Shown: piece after piece, positions 1 to 8,942 of the stretch
Layout: each line of letters starts with the position of its first letter
Numbering within the stretch: position 1 is the stretch's first letter
Source of the DNA: Microvirga sp. BSC39
GTDB lineage: Bacteria > Pseudomonadota > Alphaproteobacteria > Rhizobiales > Beijerinckiaceae
Direction of reading: 5' to 3'
NCBI RefSeq assembly: GCF_000739015.1
Contig: NZ_JPUG01000079.1
Coordinates: 1 to 64,000, forward strand
DNA: 64,000 nt
Notes under the pieces: model-generated
Databases searched by the model: none
Told to the model about the DNA's origin: nothing
The model's input: only the letters and a program-made list of their open reading frames with translations
Position numbers and translations under genes: made by a program

Positions 1-946
1 AGCGCTGCGCCTTCTGCAGCAGGCTCTTGTCGAGCATCACGTGGACGCCCTTGTTGCCGTTGACCACCTGGGTGATGCGCAGGTCGGCCGCGAGGCTGCA
101 CAGGGCGTAAGCCTCCGCCTTGGTGATGCCGGTGCGGGCAACGATCAGGTCGATCATGCTGCGCAGAGCGATGACCACGCAATCGTCGAGATCAGGATCG
201 AACGCCATTGTCATGACGTGCGTCGGCGTCTCGGCCATGGGCCAGGTGAGATGCATGTCCTCACGCAGATGCAGCTCAAAGGTGCCGATGAGGCCGGTCT
301 CGATGGCCGTGACGCAGACCTCGCCGTCGCCCTGGACGCCATGGCCGTCGCCGACCGAGAACAGGGCGCCGTCCACATGAATGGGCAGATAGAGAGTCGT
401 GCCCGCCACCAGTTCCTTGTTGTCGAGATTGCCGCCGTTGCGTCGCGGCGGCAGGGTGCTCAAGCTCCCCCAAGAGGCCGGCGGCGCCACGGCCATCACG
501 CCGAAGAACGGCTTCAGGGGCAGCTCCAGGCCCCAGGGCAGCTTGCCTGTCATCCGCTTGCGATCGAGCCCGATCGTCATGAAATGGATCTCGTCGAAAT
601 CGTCGGGCAGGGCGCCCTTCTGCGGGGCGGAATAGGTGAAGCCCCAGTCGTAATGCAGCTGGATGTCCTTGATGCGGACTTCAAGAACCTGACCGGCCTT
701 GGCGCCGCGCACTGCGACCGGGCCAGTGCAGATGTGGCCCGGCAGCTTCGGCTTGTGCGCCGCATGAATATCCGACAGGGCTTGCGGGATCACGAAGGGG
801 CCCCTCGGCATCGCCTCCGGGCCACCGGACACGGTCGAGATCGTGACCGTGTCGCCGGAATTCACGTTGAGGAGCGGGGGGATGCCCGCATCGAAATAGC
901 CCCAGTGAACGCTCTCGGGCGACGCATCAATCCGGTATTCGGCCAC
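1..946 (-). CDS. Acetamidase/formamidase family protein (3' end outside window)
   Basis: This is a partial gene: 315 codons are visible and the C-terminus runs off the left edge. The start is a GTG at 946 with AGAGG about six bases upstream. The protein opens MAEYRIDASPESVHWGYF and continues with a family-typical region covering residues 20-200 (SGGPEAMPRGPF, HICTGPVAVRGAKAG, VQGDGEVCVTAIET). That pattern is typical of the FmdA/AmdA acetamidase/formamidase family, cytoplasmic enzymes that release ammonia from formamide or short amides. It lies 73 bases downstream of the ABC permease gene on the same strand, so it is probably the last gene of that operon. The true substrate could be another amide. 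Confidence 0.88.
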   Translation of the reverse strand, partial: MAEYRIDASPESVHWGYFDAGIPPLLNVNSGDTVTISTVSGGPEAMPRGPFVIPQALSDIHAAHKPKLPGHICTGPVAVRGAKAGQVLEVRIKDIQLHYDWGFTYSAPQKGALPDDFDEIHFMTIGLDRKRMTGKLPWGLELPLKPFFGVMAVAPPASWGSLSTLPPRRNGGNLDNKELVAGTTLYLPIHVDGALFSVGDGHGVQGDGEVCVTAIETGLIGTFELHLREDMHLTWPMAETPTHVMTMAFDPDLDDCVVIALRSMIDLIVARTGITKAEAYALCSLAADLRITQVVNGNKGVHVMLDKSLLQKAQR

Positions 947-1019
947 GAAACACCTCTGCCATCTTCATCGATGCAGGATGTCTCGCATTCCCTCGGATCG
1001 AGGACAACAGGCCATTCGC

Positions 1020-2183
1020 CTAATGATACGGATCCGCCGCGTCACGCAGGCCGTCGCCCATGAAGTTGAAGGCGAGCACCACGATCACCACGGGAAGCAT
1101 CGGGAACAGAAGCCAGGGGTGCAGCTGCACGGCAGCCAGATTCTGAGCCTCGTTGAGGAGCACGCCCCAGCTCGTCACCGGGGGCCGCAGGCCCAATCCT
1201 AGGAAGGATAGCGCGGTCTCGCCGAGGATCATGGACGGGATCGACAGCGTCGCCGAGGCGATCAGGTGGCTCATGAAGTTGGGGATGAGGTGGCGTGCGA
1301 TCACGCGCTGCTTGGAAGCGCCCATCAGCTCCGCGGCCTTCACGAAGTCCTCCTCGCGCAGGGACAGCAGCTTGGAGCGCACGGCGCGGGCGAGGCCCGG
1401 CCAGTCCAGCAGCCCGAGGATGATCGTGATGCCGAAGAACACGAGGATCGGGCTCCAGTTGGGCGGCAGGGCAGCCGAGAGCGCCAGCCACAGGGGCAGC
1501 TCCGGCAGGGAGCGCAGGATCTCGATCGTGCGCTGAATCACGTGATCGACCCAGCCCCCGAGATAGCCCGCGAGGCCGCCGAAGAAGAGACCGAGCGTGA
1601 ACGAAACCGCGATGCCCACGATGCCGATGGTGAGCGAAATCCGCGCGCCATAGATGATGCGCGAAAGCAGGTCCCGCCCGAGCCGGTCGGTGCCGAGCAG
1701 GAACATCGTGCCGTTCTCCGGCGGGCAGACCAAATGGAAATTTGTCTGCCACATGCCCCAGAATTCGTAGTCGTCACCCTGGCACAGGAAACGAATAGGC
1801 TGTGGCCTTGAGGCGTCGACCGTGTAGACCCGCCGGAAGTTCTCCAGGTCGAAGCTGTAGGTATAGGGATAGACGAAGGGGCGCATGAGCTGCCCCTCGT
1901 GCATCAGGTGAATCCCCTGCGGCGGAGCATAGAGGAAGTCGCCGTGCCGCTTGGTCTGGTTGTAGGGTGCGATCACCTCGACGAAGGGCACGATGGCATA
2001 GAGCGCGAGGAGCACGAAGGCGGCGGCGAGCGCCACCTTGTGCCGCCGGAACTTCCACCACATCAGCTGCCAGGAGGACGCGCGATAGAAGCTTTCGCTC
2101 TCCGCGCCCACCGGCTCCGTGGCGCCCGGATCGAAGGGTGCGGGATCGACGTAGTGCCGTCTGGAGGTCACGACATTGTTCAT
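1020..2183 (-). CDS. ABC transporter permease, oligopeptide type (OppC/DppC/YejE-like)
   Basis: Inner-membrane permease of an oligopeptide/dipeptide-type importer, 387 residues. I start it at the ATG at 2183 (MNNVVTSRR), which overlaps the upstream permease stop as ATGA; a longer start at 2219 would overlap by 40 bases. One transmembrane helix lies near residues 40-62. A large periplasmic stretch of about 100 residues follows, and then the permease domain with the OppC-type motif GTDRLGRDLLSRIIYGAR. The EAA-loop region is AAELMGASKQRVIARHLIPN. The long periplasmic insert is larger than in E. coli DppC. Partners are the adjacent permease, the binding protein and the double ATPase. Confidence 0.93.
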   Translation of the reverse strand: MNNVVTSRRHYVDPAPFDPGATEPVGAESESFYRASSWQLMWWKFRRHKVALAAAFVLLALYAIVPFVEVIAPYNQTKRHGDFLYAPPQGIHLMHEGQLMRPFVYPYTYSFDLENFRRVYTVDASRPQPIRFLCQGDDYEFWGMWQTNFHLVCPPENGTMFLLGTDRLGRDLLSRIIYGARISLTIGIVGIAVSFTLGLFFGGLAGYLGGWVDHVIQRTIEILRSLPELPLWLALSAALPPNWSPILVFFGITIILGLLDWPGLARAVRSKLLSLREEDFVKAAELMGASKQRVIARHLIPNFMSHLIASATLSIPSMILGETALSFLGLGLRPPVTSWGVLLNEAQNLAAVQLHPWLLFPMLPVVIVVLAFNFMGDGLRDAADPYH

Positions 2184-3199
2184 CGTGCGCCTCCTATGCG
2201 AATGCGCGGATCGAGCCACGCCAGAAGCAGGTCGGAGACCAGCATGCCGACCACGGTGAGCACGGCGACGAACATGAGGATGAAGCCTGCCAGGAACTGG
2301 TCCTGGCTCTTCAACGAACTGAGCAGGATCGGCCCGACGGTCGGCAGGCTCAGGACCAGGGAGACCAGCACCGAGCCCGAGACGAGCTGCGGCAGGAGGT
2401 TGCCGATATCGGCGATGAACGGGTTGAGCGACATGCGGAACGGATATTTCAGCAGGGCCTTGGTGGGGCCCAGCCCCTTCGCCTTCGCGGTCACGTAATA
2501 CTGCTTGCCCAACTCGTCGAGAAGGTTGGCGCGCATGCGCCGGATCATGGCGGCGGTTCCGCCGAGCCCGATCACCACTGTGGGAACGACCAAGTGAGAG
2601 AGAAGAGACTGGATCTTGGGCCAGCTCCAGGGCTCGCCTGCGTATTGCGGGTCATAAAGCCCGCCGATGGAGATGCCGAACCAGCGGTTCATGTAATAGA
2701 GCAGGATCAGCGCGAGCAGGAAGCTCGGGGTCGCAAGGCCGATATAGCCGATGAAGGTCGCGATGTAGTCGCCGATAGAATATTGCCGTGTGGCGGAATA
2801 GATGGCGATCGGGATCGCGATCAGGTGGATGAAGATCACCACGGCGAGGTTCACGAGCAGCGTCAGCCACACGGCATCGCCCACCACGTCCACGACGGGC
2901 TTGTCGTATTCGAAGGACCAGCCCCAGTCGCCCTGCAGCAGGCCGGAAAGGCCGTTCGGGCCCGGCATCACCCCGAGCCAGACCAGGTATTGCTGCCAGG
3001 CCGGCTTGTCGAGGCCATACTGCCGGATCAGGAACTCGGCCTTGGCGATGGAGGCGGACTCGCCCTGCGCCCGCAGCTCCGCGATCTGGTTGGTCAGGAA
3101 GTCGCCCGGCGGCAGCTTGATGATGAAGAACACCAGGGCCGAAATGATCAGCAGGGTCACCGCCATGGTGACGATGCGACGCAACAGGAAGCGGATCAT
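2180..3199 (-). CDS. ABC transporter permease, oligopeptide type (OppB/DppB/YejB-like)
   Basis: First permease of the importer, 339 residues. It begins MIRFLLRRIVTMAVTLL, the usual OppB/DppB N-terminal helix, and a periplasmic region follows up to residue ~105. At least five further hydrophobic helices are visible. The EAA loop reads YYVTAKAKGLGPTKALLKYP, and the C-terminus ends in LLAWLDPRIRIGG, typical of the family. Its ATG overlaps the binding-protein stop codon by four bases, and its own stop overlaps the next permease start, so translation of the whole set is coupled. Confidence 0.94.
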   Translation of the reverse strand: MIRFLLRRIVTMAVTLLIISALVFFIIKLPPGDFLTNQIAELRAQGESASIAKAEFLIRQYGLDKPAWQQYLVWLGVMPGPNGLSGLLQGDWGWSFEYDKPVVDVVGDAVWLTLLVNLAVVIFIHLIAIPIAIYSATRQYSIGDYIATFIGYIGLATPSFLLALILLYYMNRWFGISIGGLYDPQYAGEPWSWPKIQSLLSHLVVPTVVIGLGGTAAMIRRMRANLLDELGKQYYVTAKAKGLGPTKALLKYPFRMSLNPFIADIGNLLPQLVSGSVLVSLVLSLPTVGPILLSSLKSQDQFLAGFILMFVAVLTVVGMLVSDLLLAWLDPRIRIGGAR

Positions 3200-5109
3200 C
3201 GACGGGCCTCTTTGCCGGCGGCTTTGTTCCAGTAGATCTCATCGAGCCGGTAGATCCCGAGCATCGCCGTGGGCTCCCAGCTGTAGAGGGCCTTGGCGGG
3301 AAGGCCCTGGAGGCCGTTTCGCACGACGATGGGCTGCAGGGCGCCGGCGATGGTGCCGATGGTCCACTGGTTCTCCACGTGGTTCCTCAGCATCTCCTGC
3401 CAGGCCGCTCCTTGGACCTCCCGGTTGCCGGTGTTCATCCAGGTCTCGTAGGACTTGAGAAGGCGCTCCGCCTCCGGAATATCGACCGACTCGCCCATCT
3501 TGCCCTTGGTCTCGATGTACTGCCCCCATTTCGGCCAGGCGTAATTGTCCTGCCGCATGGGAGCGAGTTCTGTCGGGGGCATGAGGGCGGTGGGGATCGC
3601 GTTGTCGAGGCCGGGGGCGGCCACCATCACGGTGAGACCCGCATAGGAGCGGTTGCGCAGCACGGTCCGGTCCTGCGGCTTCACGAAGAGCCGCACGCCG
3701 ATCTCGCGCCAGAACTCGCCGATGAGGGTCAGGCCATCCACCACGAGGCTGCTCTCGCCGTCTGTTTCGACGATGATTTCCAGCTCGCGCCCGTCGGGCA
3801 GCAGGCGGATGCCAGCGCCGTTGCGCTTCGTCAGGCCGATCTCGTCGAGCAAGCGGGTGGCCTGGTCAGGATCGTAAGCCGCGTGCTGCGTCCGCAACTC
3901 CGGCATGAACAGGGGGCTTTCCGCCACGATGGTGTTGTTGCCCTCGACACCGAGCCCGAAGAGCAGCGCGTTGTTCAGGGTCTTGCGGTCGATCCCAAGC
4001 GACAGGGCGCGGCGGAAGCGGATGTCCCGGTTGAGCTGGCGCCAGACCAGATCCACCGTGTTGAGGTTGGGATAGAGCGCGAGCTCCGTGCCGCGCGCAT
4101 AAGGCCAGAGGAGGGTGGTGTAGCCCTTCGCCTTCTCACCCTGCTTCAGGACGGGGATGTCGCCCATGTTCAGGCCGCGGAACAGCAGATCCTCCTCGCC
4201 CGCATTGGCCTTGGCGGCAAAGAGGCCGCTGGCCGACACGTCCATGACGATCCGGTCGACATAGGGCAGCTGCCGGCCCTCGGTATCGACGCGGTGATAG
4301 TAGGGATTGCGCTCGAAGACGAAGCGGTTTGCCGGCGCCGCATTCATGACGCGCCACGGCATGAGGGTCGGCAGCTCCGGATTGGTCTGCTCCTTCATGT
4401 CGTCCATGCGGTTGTGGAGCGCCGCCCAGGATTTCAGCTTCTGCTGCTTGGCCTTCTCCTCGATGGCCGCCTTGTCGGCGTACTTGGCGTGGAACTGCTT
4501 GAGATAGGCGGATGCGCGGTAGATGCCGGGATCGAGGGGACCCGCCAGCTGCGGCAGGAAGCGCGGGTTGGGCTTGTCCCAGGTGTAGCGAACGGTGCGC
4601 TCGTCTAGCACCTCGAAGCGGGGCGGCTTTCCGTTCACCAGCATGAACTCGGGCGGGCCGGCGGGCGAGAGATCCAGGTTGTGCGCCACGTCCTCCCAGT
4701 AGTAGCGGAAGTCCTCCGCCGTGAAGGGCGAACCGTTCGACCAGCGATGGCCCGCGCGCAGGGTGAAGGTGAAGACCCGGTCGTCCTCGTTCTCGAGCCT
4801 CTCCAGAAGATCGGGCTGGAGCTCCAGGTTCCGGTCGTAGCCGACGAGGCGCGTATAGGTGAAGGTCGAGATGTAGCGGATGTCGCGCGGCCGGGGCACG
4901 AGGGTGACGATGTCGCCGCCGTACTGGCCGGAGGAGCCGACCACGATGGGCGTTTTCGGGAGCCGCTCGGCCATGGGCGGCAGCTTCTTGTCCTGCGGCA
5001 GATCGGTGAAGAAGGGCGGTTCCTGGTAATCCTGCGCCCAGGCCGGCAGCGCCAGCACTCCGAGGGTCAGGCCTAAGGCAAGCGTGGTCTTGCGGATGTC
5101 GAGCATCAT
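3196..5109 (-). CDS. ABC transporter substrate-binding protein, family 5 (OppA/YejA-like)
   Basis: Periplasmic solute-binding protein of 637 residues, longer than the usual ~540 of OppA/DppA and closer to the YejA type. An N-terminal Sec signal is clear, with a hydrophobic core at residues 10-20 and cleavage after LPAWA. The mature part carries SBP_bac_5 features: FTAEDFRYYWEDVAHN near residue 130 and FRRALSLGIDRKTLNNALLF near 365-385. A GGGAGG ribosome site precedes the tandem ATG ATG. It lies in an ATGA-coupled operon between the ATPase and the permeases. With an amidase at the end of the operon, an amide or peptide-like ligand is likely, but the ligand cannot be read from sequence. Confidence 0.92.
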   Translation of the reverse strand: MMLDIRKTTLALGLTLGVLALPAWAQDYQEPPFFTDLPQDKKLPPMAERLPKTPIVVGSSGQYGGDIVTLVPRPRDIRYISTFTYTRLVGYDRNLELQPDLLERLENEDDRVFTFTLRAGHRWSNGSPFTAEDFRYYWEDVAHNLDLSPAGPPEFMLVNGKPPRFEVLDERTVRYTWDKPNPRFLPQLAGPLDPGIYRASAYLKQFHAKYADKAAIEEKAKQQKLKSWAALHNRMDDMKEQTNPELPTLMPWRVMNAAPANRFVFERNPYYHRVDTEGRQLPYVDRIVMDVSASGLFAAKANAGEEDLLFRGLNMGDIPVLKQGEKAKGYTTLLWPYARGTELALYPNLNTVDLVWRQLNRDIRFRRALSLGIDRKTLNNALLFGLGVEGNNTIVAESPLFMPELRTQHAAYDPDQATRLLDEIGLTKRNGAGIRLLPDGRELEIIVETDGESSLVVDGLTLIGEFWREIGVRLFVKPQDRTVLRNRSYAGLTVMVAAPGLDNAIPTALMPPTELAPMRQDNYAWPKWGQYIETKGKMGESVDIPEAERLLKSYETWMNTGNREVQGAAWQEMLRNHVENQWTIGTIAGALQPIVVRNGLQGLPAKALYSWEPTAMLGIYRLDEIYWNKAAGKEARR

Positions 5110-6971
5110 GCAGCCTCCCGGGCTGTCAGGCGCCCCATGCGGACCTTATGGCCGGGCTCGATTTCCTTCATCACGCCGAACTCGCCCGGCTCGATGCGGA
5201 AGGGCTCCGGCCATGCGGAGGGCTGCGAGAAGCCGCCCGTCCGCAGCTTGGTGAAGTCGAGGGGCCGGTCGATGTCCGGGTCCGGCACGGCCGCGAGCAG
5301 CGCCTGAGTATAGGGGTGAACCGGGTTGCGGAACAGGGTCGATTTCGGCGCCTCCTCGACGATGTAGCCCCGGCACATGACCGCGATGGTGTCGGCGATG
5401 TAGTCGACGACCGCGAGGTTGTGCGACACGAAGAGGTACGAGAGGCCGAGCGCCGATTGCAGGTCCTTGAGCAGGTTCAGCACCTGCGCCTGCACCGACA
5501 CGTCGAGGGCCGAGACCGGCTCGTCGCAGAGCAGCACGCGCGGTTCGAGGGCGAGCGCCCGGGCGATGCCGAGGCGCTGGCGCTGGCCGCCGGAGAAGGA
5601 GTGCGGGTAGCGCCGGAGCGCCCGCTGGTCGAGCCCCACCAGTTCAAGAAGATGCTTCACGCGCTCATAGCGCTCGTCGGATGTGCCGATGTCATGGATG
5701 CGCAAGGGCTCGGTCAGGAGCTCGTAGACGGTCATCCGGGGATTGAGGGACGAGAACGGGTCCTGGAAGATGAACTGCACGGAACGGCGATAGGTGGTCA
5801 GCGCCTCGCCTTCGAGCTTGTGCACGTCCCTGCGGCCTGTGCCGTCGTCGAACAGAACCTTTCCGGAATTGGGCGTGATCGCCCGCATGATCATCTTGGA
5901 CACGGTGGTCTTGCCGCAGCCGGATTCACCCACGAGCCCCAGGGTCTTGCCAGCTCCGAGGGAGAGATCGACCTCGCTCACGGCGCGGATCTCCCTGGTC
6001 TTGCCGGAGAACCAGCCGGACCGGAGCGTGAAGGATTTCGTGAGGCGCTCCACTTTCAGGATCGGGCCTGCCGGCTGAACGCGCTGCGGGGCATCGACGG
6101 CCGCGAGGCTCGCGCTCTTCACCTCGCGGATCGGCGTCAGGCGCTCGTTCTCCGCCATGGCAAAGCGCGGCACCGCGCGCATGAGCGCCTGGAGATAGGG
6201 ATGCTGGGCATTGCGGAAGATCTCCTCCCGCGAGCCGGCCTCCATGATCCGCCCGCGATACATCACCACCACCTCGTCGGCCACGTTGGCCACCACGCCG
6301 AGATCGTGGGTGATGAGGAGCACCGACATGCCGGTCTCAGCCTGCAACTCCTTGATGAGGTCGAGGATCTGCGCCTGCGTCGTGACATCCAGCGCCGTCG
6401 TCGGCTCGTCGGCGATGAGAAGGGCCGGGCGCGTGATGAGCGCCATGGCGATCATGGCGCGCTGGCGAAGGCCGCCCGAGAGCTCGAACGGGTAGGTTCT
6501 GAGCGCCCGCTTCGGGTCGGGGAAGCCGACCCGGCTCAGCACGTCCACAGTCCGCTGGTTGGCCGTCGCCTGGTCTACGTCCGCGTGGATCATCAGCGCT
6601 TCGGAGATCTGGTCGCCGATGGTGTGGAGCGGCGACAGGGACGTCATCGGCTCCTGGAAGATCATGGCGATGCGACCGCCGCGTAAGCTGTGCATGGCCT
6701 CGCTTTCAGCCGCCAGCGCCGCGATATCGATGCTTCCTCCGTTCGAAGGATCGTTGAAGAGAAGAGAGCCGTTGGTGATCCTGGCCTTCTTCGACAGAAT
6801 CTGAAGGATGGCTTGCGCCGTCACCGATTTGCCGGACCCGGACTCACCGACAAGCGCCACGGTCTTGCCTTTCGGGATGTCGAAATTGAGCCCATCGACC
6901 GCTCGGAAATCTCCGGCATCGGTGCTGAAATCGACTGTCAGTTGGCGAACCGACAGAATTGGCGCTTCCAT
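5106..6971 (-). CDS. ABC transporter fused double ATPase (DppD-DppF / YejF-like)
   Basis: Cytoplasmic ATPase with both nucleotide-binding domains in one 621-residue chain. The first domain has Walker A GESGSGKS at 42-49, signature LSGGLRQR and Walker B ALLIADEPTTALD. The second has Walker A GESGCGKTT near 355, signature FSGGQRQRLGIARAL and Walker B VLLCDEPVSALD. Both also carry the oligopeptide-ATPase C-terminal HPY motif. I chose ATG 6971 because GGAGGAG lies just upstream; a longer start at 6995 would add eight residues. It is the first gene of the importer operon. Only 30 bases separate it from the glycosyltransferase-deacetylase stop at 7002, so read-through from that operon is possible. 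Confidence 0.94.
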   Translation of the reverse strand: MEAPILSVRQLTVDFSTDAGDFRAVDGLNFDIPKGKTVALVGESGSGKSVTAQAILQILSKKARITNGSLLFNDPSNGGSIDIAALAAESEAMHSLRGGRIAMIFQEPMTSLSPLHTIGDQISEALMIHADVDQATANQRTVDVLSRVGFPDPKRALRTYPFELSGGLRQRAMIAMALITRPALLIADEPTTALDVTTQAQILDLIKELQAETGMSVLLITHDLGVVANVADEVVVMYRGRIMEAGSREEIFRNAQHPYLQALMRAVPRFAMAENERLTPIREVKSASLAAVDAPQRVQPAGPILKVERLTKSFTLRSGWFSGKTREIRAVSEVDLSLGAGKTLGLVGESGCGKTTVSKMIMRAITPNSGKVLFDDGTGRRDVHKLEGEALTTYRRSVQFIFQDPFSSLNPRMTVYELLTEPLRIHDIGTSDERYERVKHLLELVGLDQRALRRYPHSFSGGQRQRLGIARALALEPRVLLCDEPVSALDVSVQAQVLNLLKDLQSALGLSYLFVSHNLAVVDYIADTIAVMCRGYIVEEAPKSTLFRNPVHPYTQALLAAVPDPDIDRPLDFTKLRTGGFSQPSAWPEPFRIEPGEFGVMKEIEPGHKVRMGRLTAREAA

Positions 6972-7001
6972 ATGCTCCTCCAAGCCTACGAGCATAACGC
7001 T

Positions 7002-8942
7002 TCAGACCCCATTAGATCGCAAATGTGATCTTGTTTCCATTCCGAAACACACATCAGGAGACAGGAAATGGATGTCCTTTGCGGCAAGGTGCGCAATAAC
7101 CCTTTCGCATAACGACCATACGACCTCGTCGTGGACGAGATGATGGGTCAAAAACCCAATGGGTTCGTCCCGGTCGGCCTCTCCGGCAATGCGCCGTTCG
7201 ATGGCTCCTGTGAAGCCGGCGATGACCTGCTCAGGCTCAACCGCACTGCGGGTGCCGCGCCAGTCGATCGAGTCCACATGGGTGTTGATCTGGAGGAGGC
7301 CTGGAGCGGGGGAGGCGGCGCTCCGATCCGTGAACGTGGACAATCCTGCAAAGCCCAGGTGCGGCAGGTGCGGGATCAACTCGCCCGTGATCCGGTTCCA
7401 GGGCGGCACGAAGACCGGCAGCAGCTTCGCACCCAACTGCTCGCGGGCCTCATGCAGACCACGCTTTGCTTCCGCCACCAGAGCCTCCACAGGACGATGA
7501 GCGCCGAACTCCGCCTTCTTGGTCGCCGGAGGGGCATGATTGTCGTGGCTCCAGCCATGCACGAGGGCGAAAGCCGAGCTTTCATCTGCCAGCCGCGATG
7601 CCAGGGAGGCATCCAGGTCGCGCGGGATGACGGCGAGGCCAATCCCGGCATCGTAGCGGCGGGCCAGCGCGAGAAGGCGGTCGAGGGCAGGGGTGTCGGC
7701 TACCGCATCGTCATCGCGCCACCAGAAGCGGACGGGGCAGCCGTGGTCGCTGGCCCGTTCCAGCGCGGCGTTCAGAGGCGACCAGTCGATGGTCGGGTGC
7801 AGGGCAGGCTTGGACAGGACCATGCTTGCCGCGATGGCGACGCTTTGCCGTGCTCCATCGATGGCAACGGTCGGGGGTGATGTTGCCGGCTGCGACAGCC
7901 CCTGGCGGATCGCCTCCGCCAAGCGCGGCCCGGACAACGTGTCCTCGGAGACGATCTCGGCAAGGCCGATGCTTTTCAGGCGCTCGGCCCGCAGGCGCTG
8001 CTCCGTTTCGTGGCCGGCCTCGAAGGGGACGAGAACCGATCGCACACCGCAGCGCAGAAGGTCCACCACCGTGTTGTAGCCCGCCTGGCTGACGGAGATT
8101 TCAGCGCTGGCAAGCAGCATCCGGAAATCGGGTCTCGCCCGCTCGATGACGGCATGAGCCGGGGCGTTACCTTGGAGCGCTTGAAAGTCGTCTTCCGATA
8201 CGCCCCGCCCGATGAGGATGTGCCAGGGGCGATCGTTGACCAGACGGGCTGCCTCAAGGGCAGCACGGTAGAGCGGCAGGCTCGCGGCGCTCGATCCGCC
8301 GGAGACCACGATGCCATGCCTGTGACCCTCGGGAATGACATTCTCGTTTTCATCCACGTAGCCGGTGTAGCGGAGGAGTGGCGTGATCCGCTCATCCACA
8401 GGCCATGAGGCTTCCAGGGGCACGAGGTCAGGGTCGCCATGGACGAGAACGGCGTCGTAGTTCTGAAGGATACGCTCATGCGCCTGCGCGATGCGCTCGG
8501 CCTTTGCCGGGGCCACGAGAATATCGCGGATCGAGCACAGGATCTGCGGACGCGGATTCAAGCGACGCGCGGCCTCGATCAGAGCCGTGAACTCGCCCGC
8601 CAGCACCCGGCGCCCGAACGGGAAGAGTTCGGTGATGAGAATGTTGGGCCTGGTGCTGCGGAGCGTGTCGAGCAGGATCGCTTGGCGCCGGTCGAGATAG
8701 GTTTCATCGATGGGTTGGAGGTTCTCGTCGAGCAGCGTCTTGAAGTCCGTCCCGGCGGTGCGCACGGGCGGCAACTGAACGAGCCTGACCTGCCCGAGAT
8801 CGGCCAGTCGGGCAGGGGTGCCGCCTGAGACGAGAATGGTCTCATGCCCCTTGCGGGCGAAGGCCCGCGCCAGGGCTGCCGCCCGCGTCAGGTGGCCGGC
8901 GCCCAAGAGATGCGTGACGGCGATGAGAACGCGCAATGTCAT
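7002..8942 (-). CDS. Bifunctional glycosyltransferase (MurG-like GT-B) - polysaccharide deacetylase-like protein
   Basis: A 646-residue fusion. Residues 1-~385 look like a GT-B glycosyltransferase of the MurG/GT28 type: an N-terminal Rossmann strand with glycine loop (LLGAGHLTRAAAL), then VVSGGSSAASLPLY and SVSQAGYNTVVDLLRCG near 280, the donor-binding segment. Residues ~395-646 resemble a NodB-type polysaccharide deacetylase, with WWRDDDAVADT near 405 and HGWSHDNH near 466 as probable metal-site regions. The ATG at 8942 overlaps the upstream stop (ATGA). It is the last gene of the four-gene glycosyltransferase operon. One protein that both adds a sugar and deacetylates the product is an inference from the fusion. 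Confidence 0.85.
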   Translation of the reverse strand: MTLRVLIAVTHLLGAGHLTRAAALARAFARKGHETILVSGGTPARLADLGQVRLVQLPPVRTAGTDFKTLLDENLQPIDETYLDRRQAILLDTLRSTRPNILITELFPFGRRVLAGEFTALIEAARRLNPRPQILCSIRDILVAPAKAERIAQAHERILQNYDAVLVHGDPDLVPLEASWPVDERITPLLRYTGYVDENENVIPEGHRHGIVVSGGSSAASLPLYRAALEAARLVNDRPWHILIGRGVSEDDFQALQGNAPAHAVIERARPDFRMLLASAEISVSQAGYNTVVDLLRCGVRSVLVPFEAGHETEQRLRAERLKSIGLAEIVSEDTLSGPRLAEAIRQGLSQPATSPPTVAIDGARQSVAIAASMVLSKPALHPTIDWSPLNAALERASDHGCPVRFWWRDDDAVADTPALDRLLALARRYDAGIGLAVIPRDLDASLASRLADESSAFALVHGWSHDNHAPPATKKAEFGAHRPVEALVAEAKRGLHEAREQLGAKLLPVFVPPWNRITGELIPHLPHLGFAGLSTFTDRSAASPAPGLLQINTHVDSIDWRGTRSAVEPEQVIAGFTGAIERRIAGEADRDEPIGFLTHHLVHDEVVWSLCERVIAHLAAKDIHFLSPDVCFGMETRSHLRSNGV

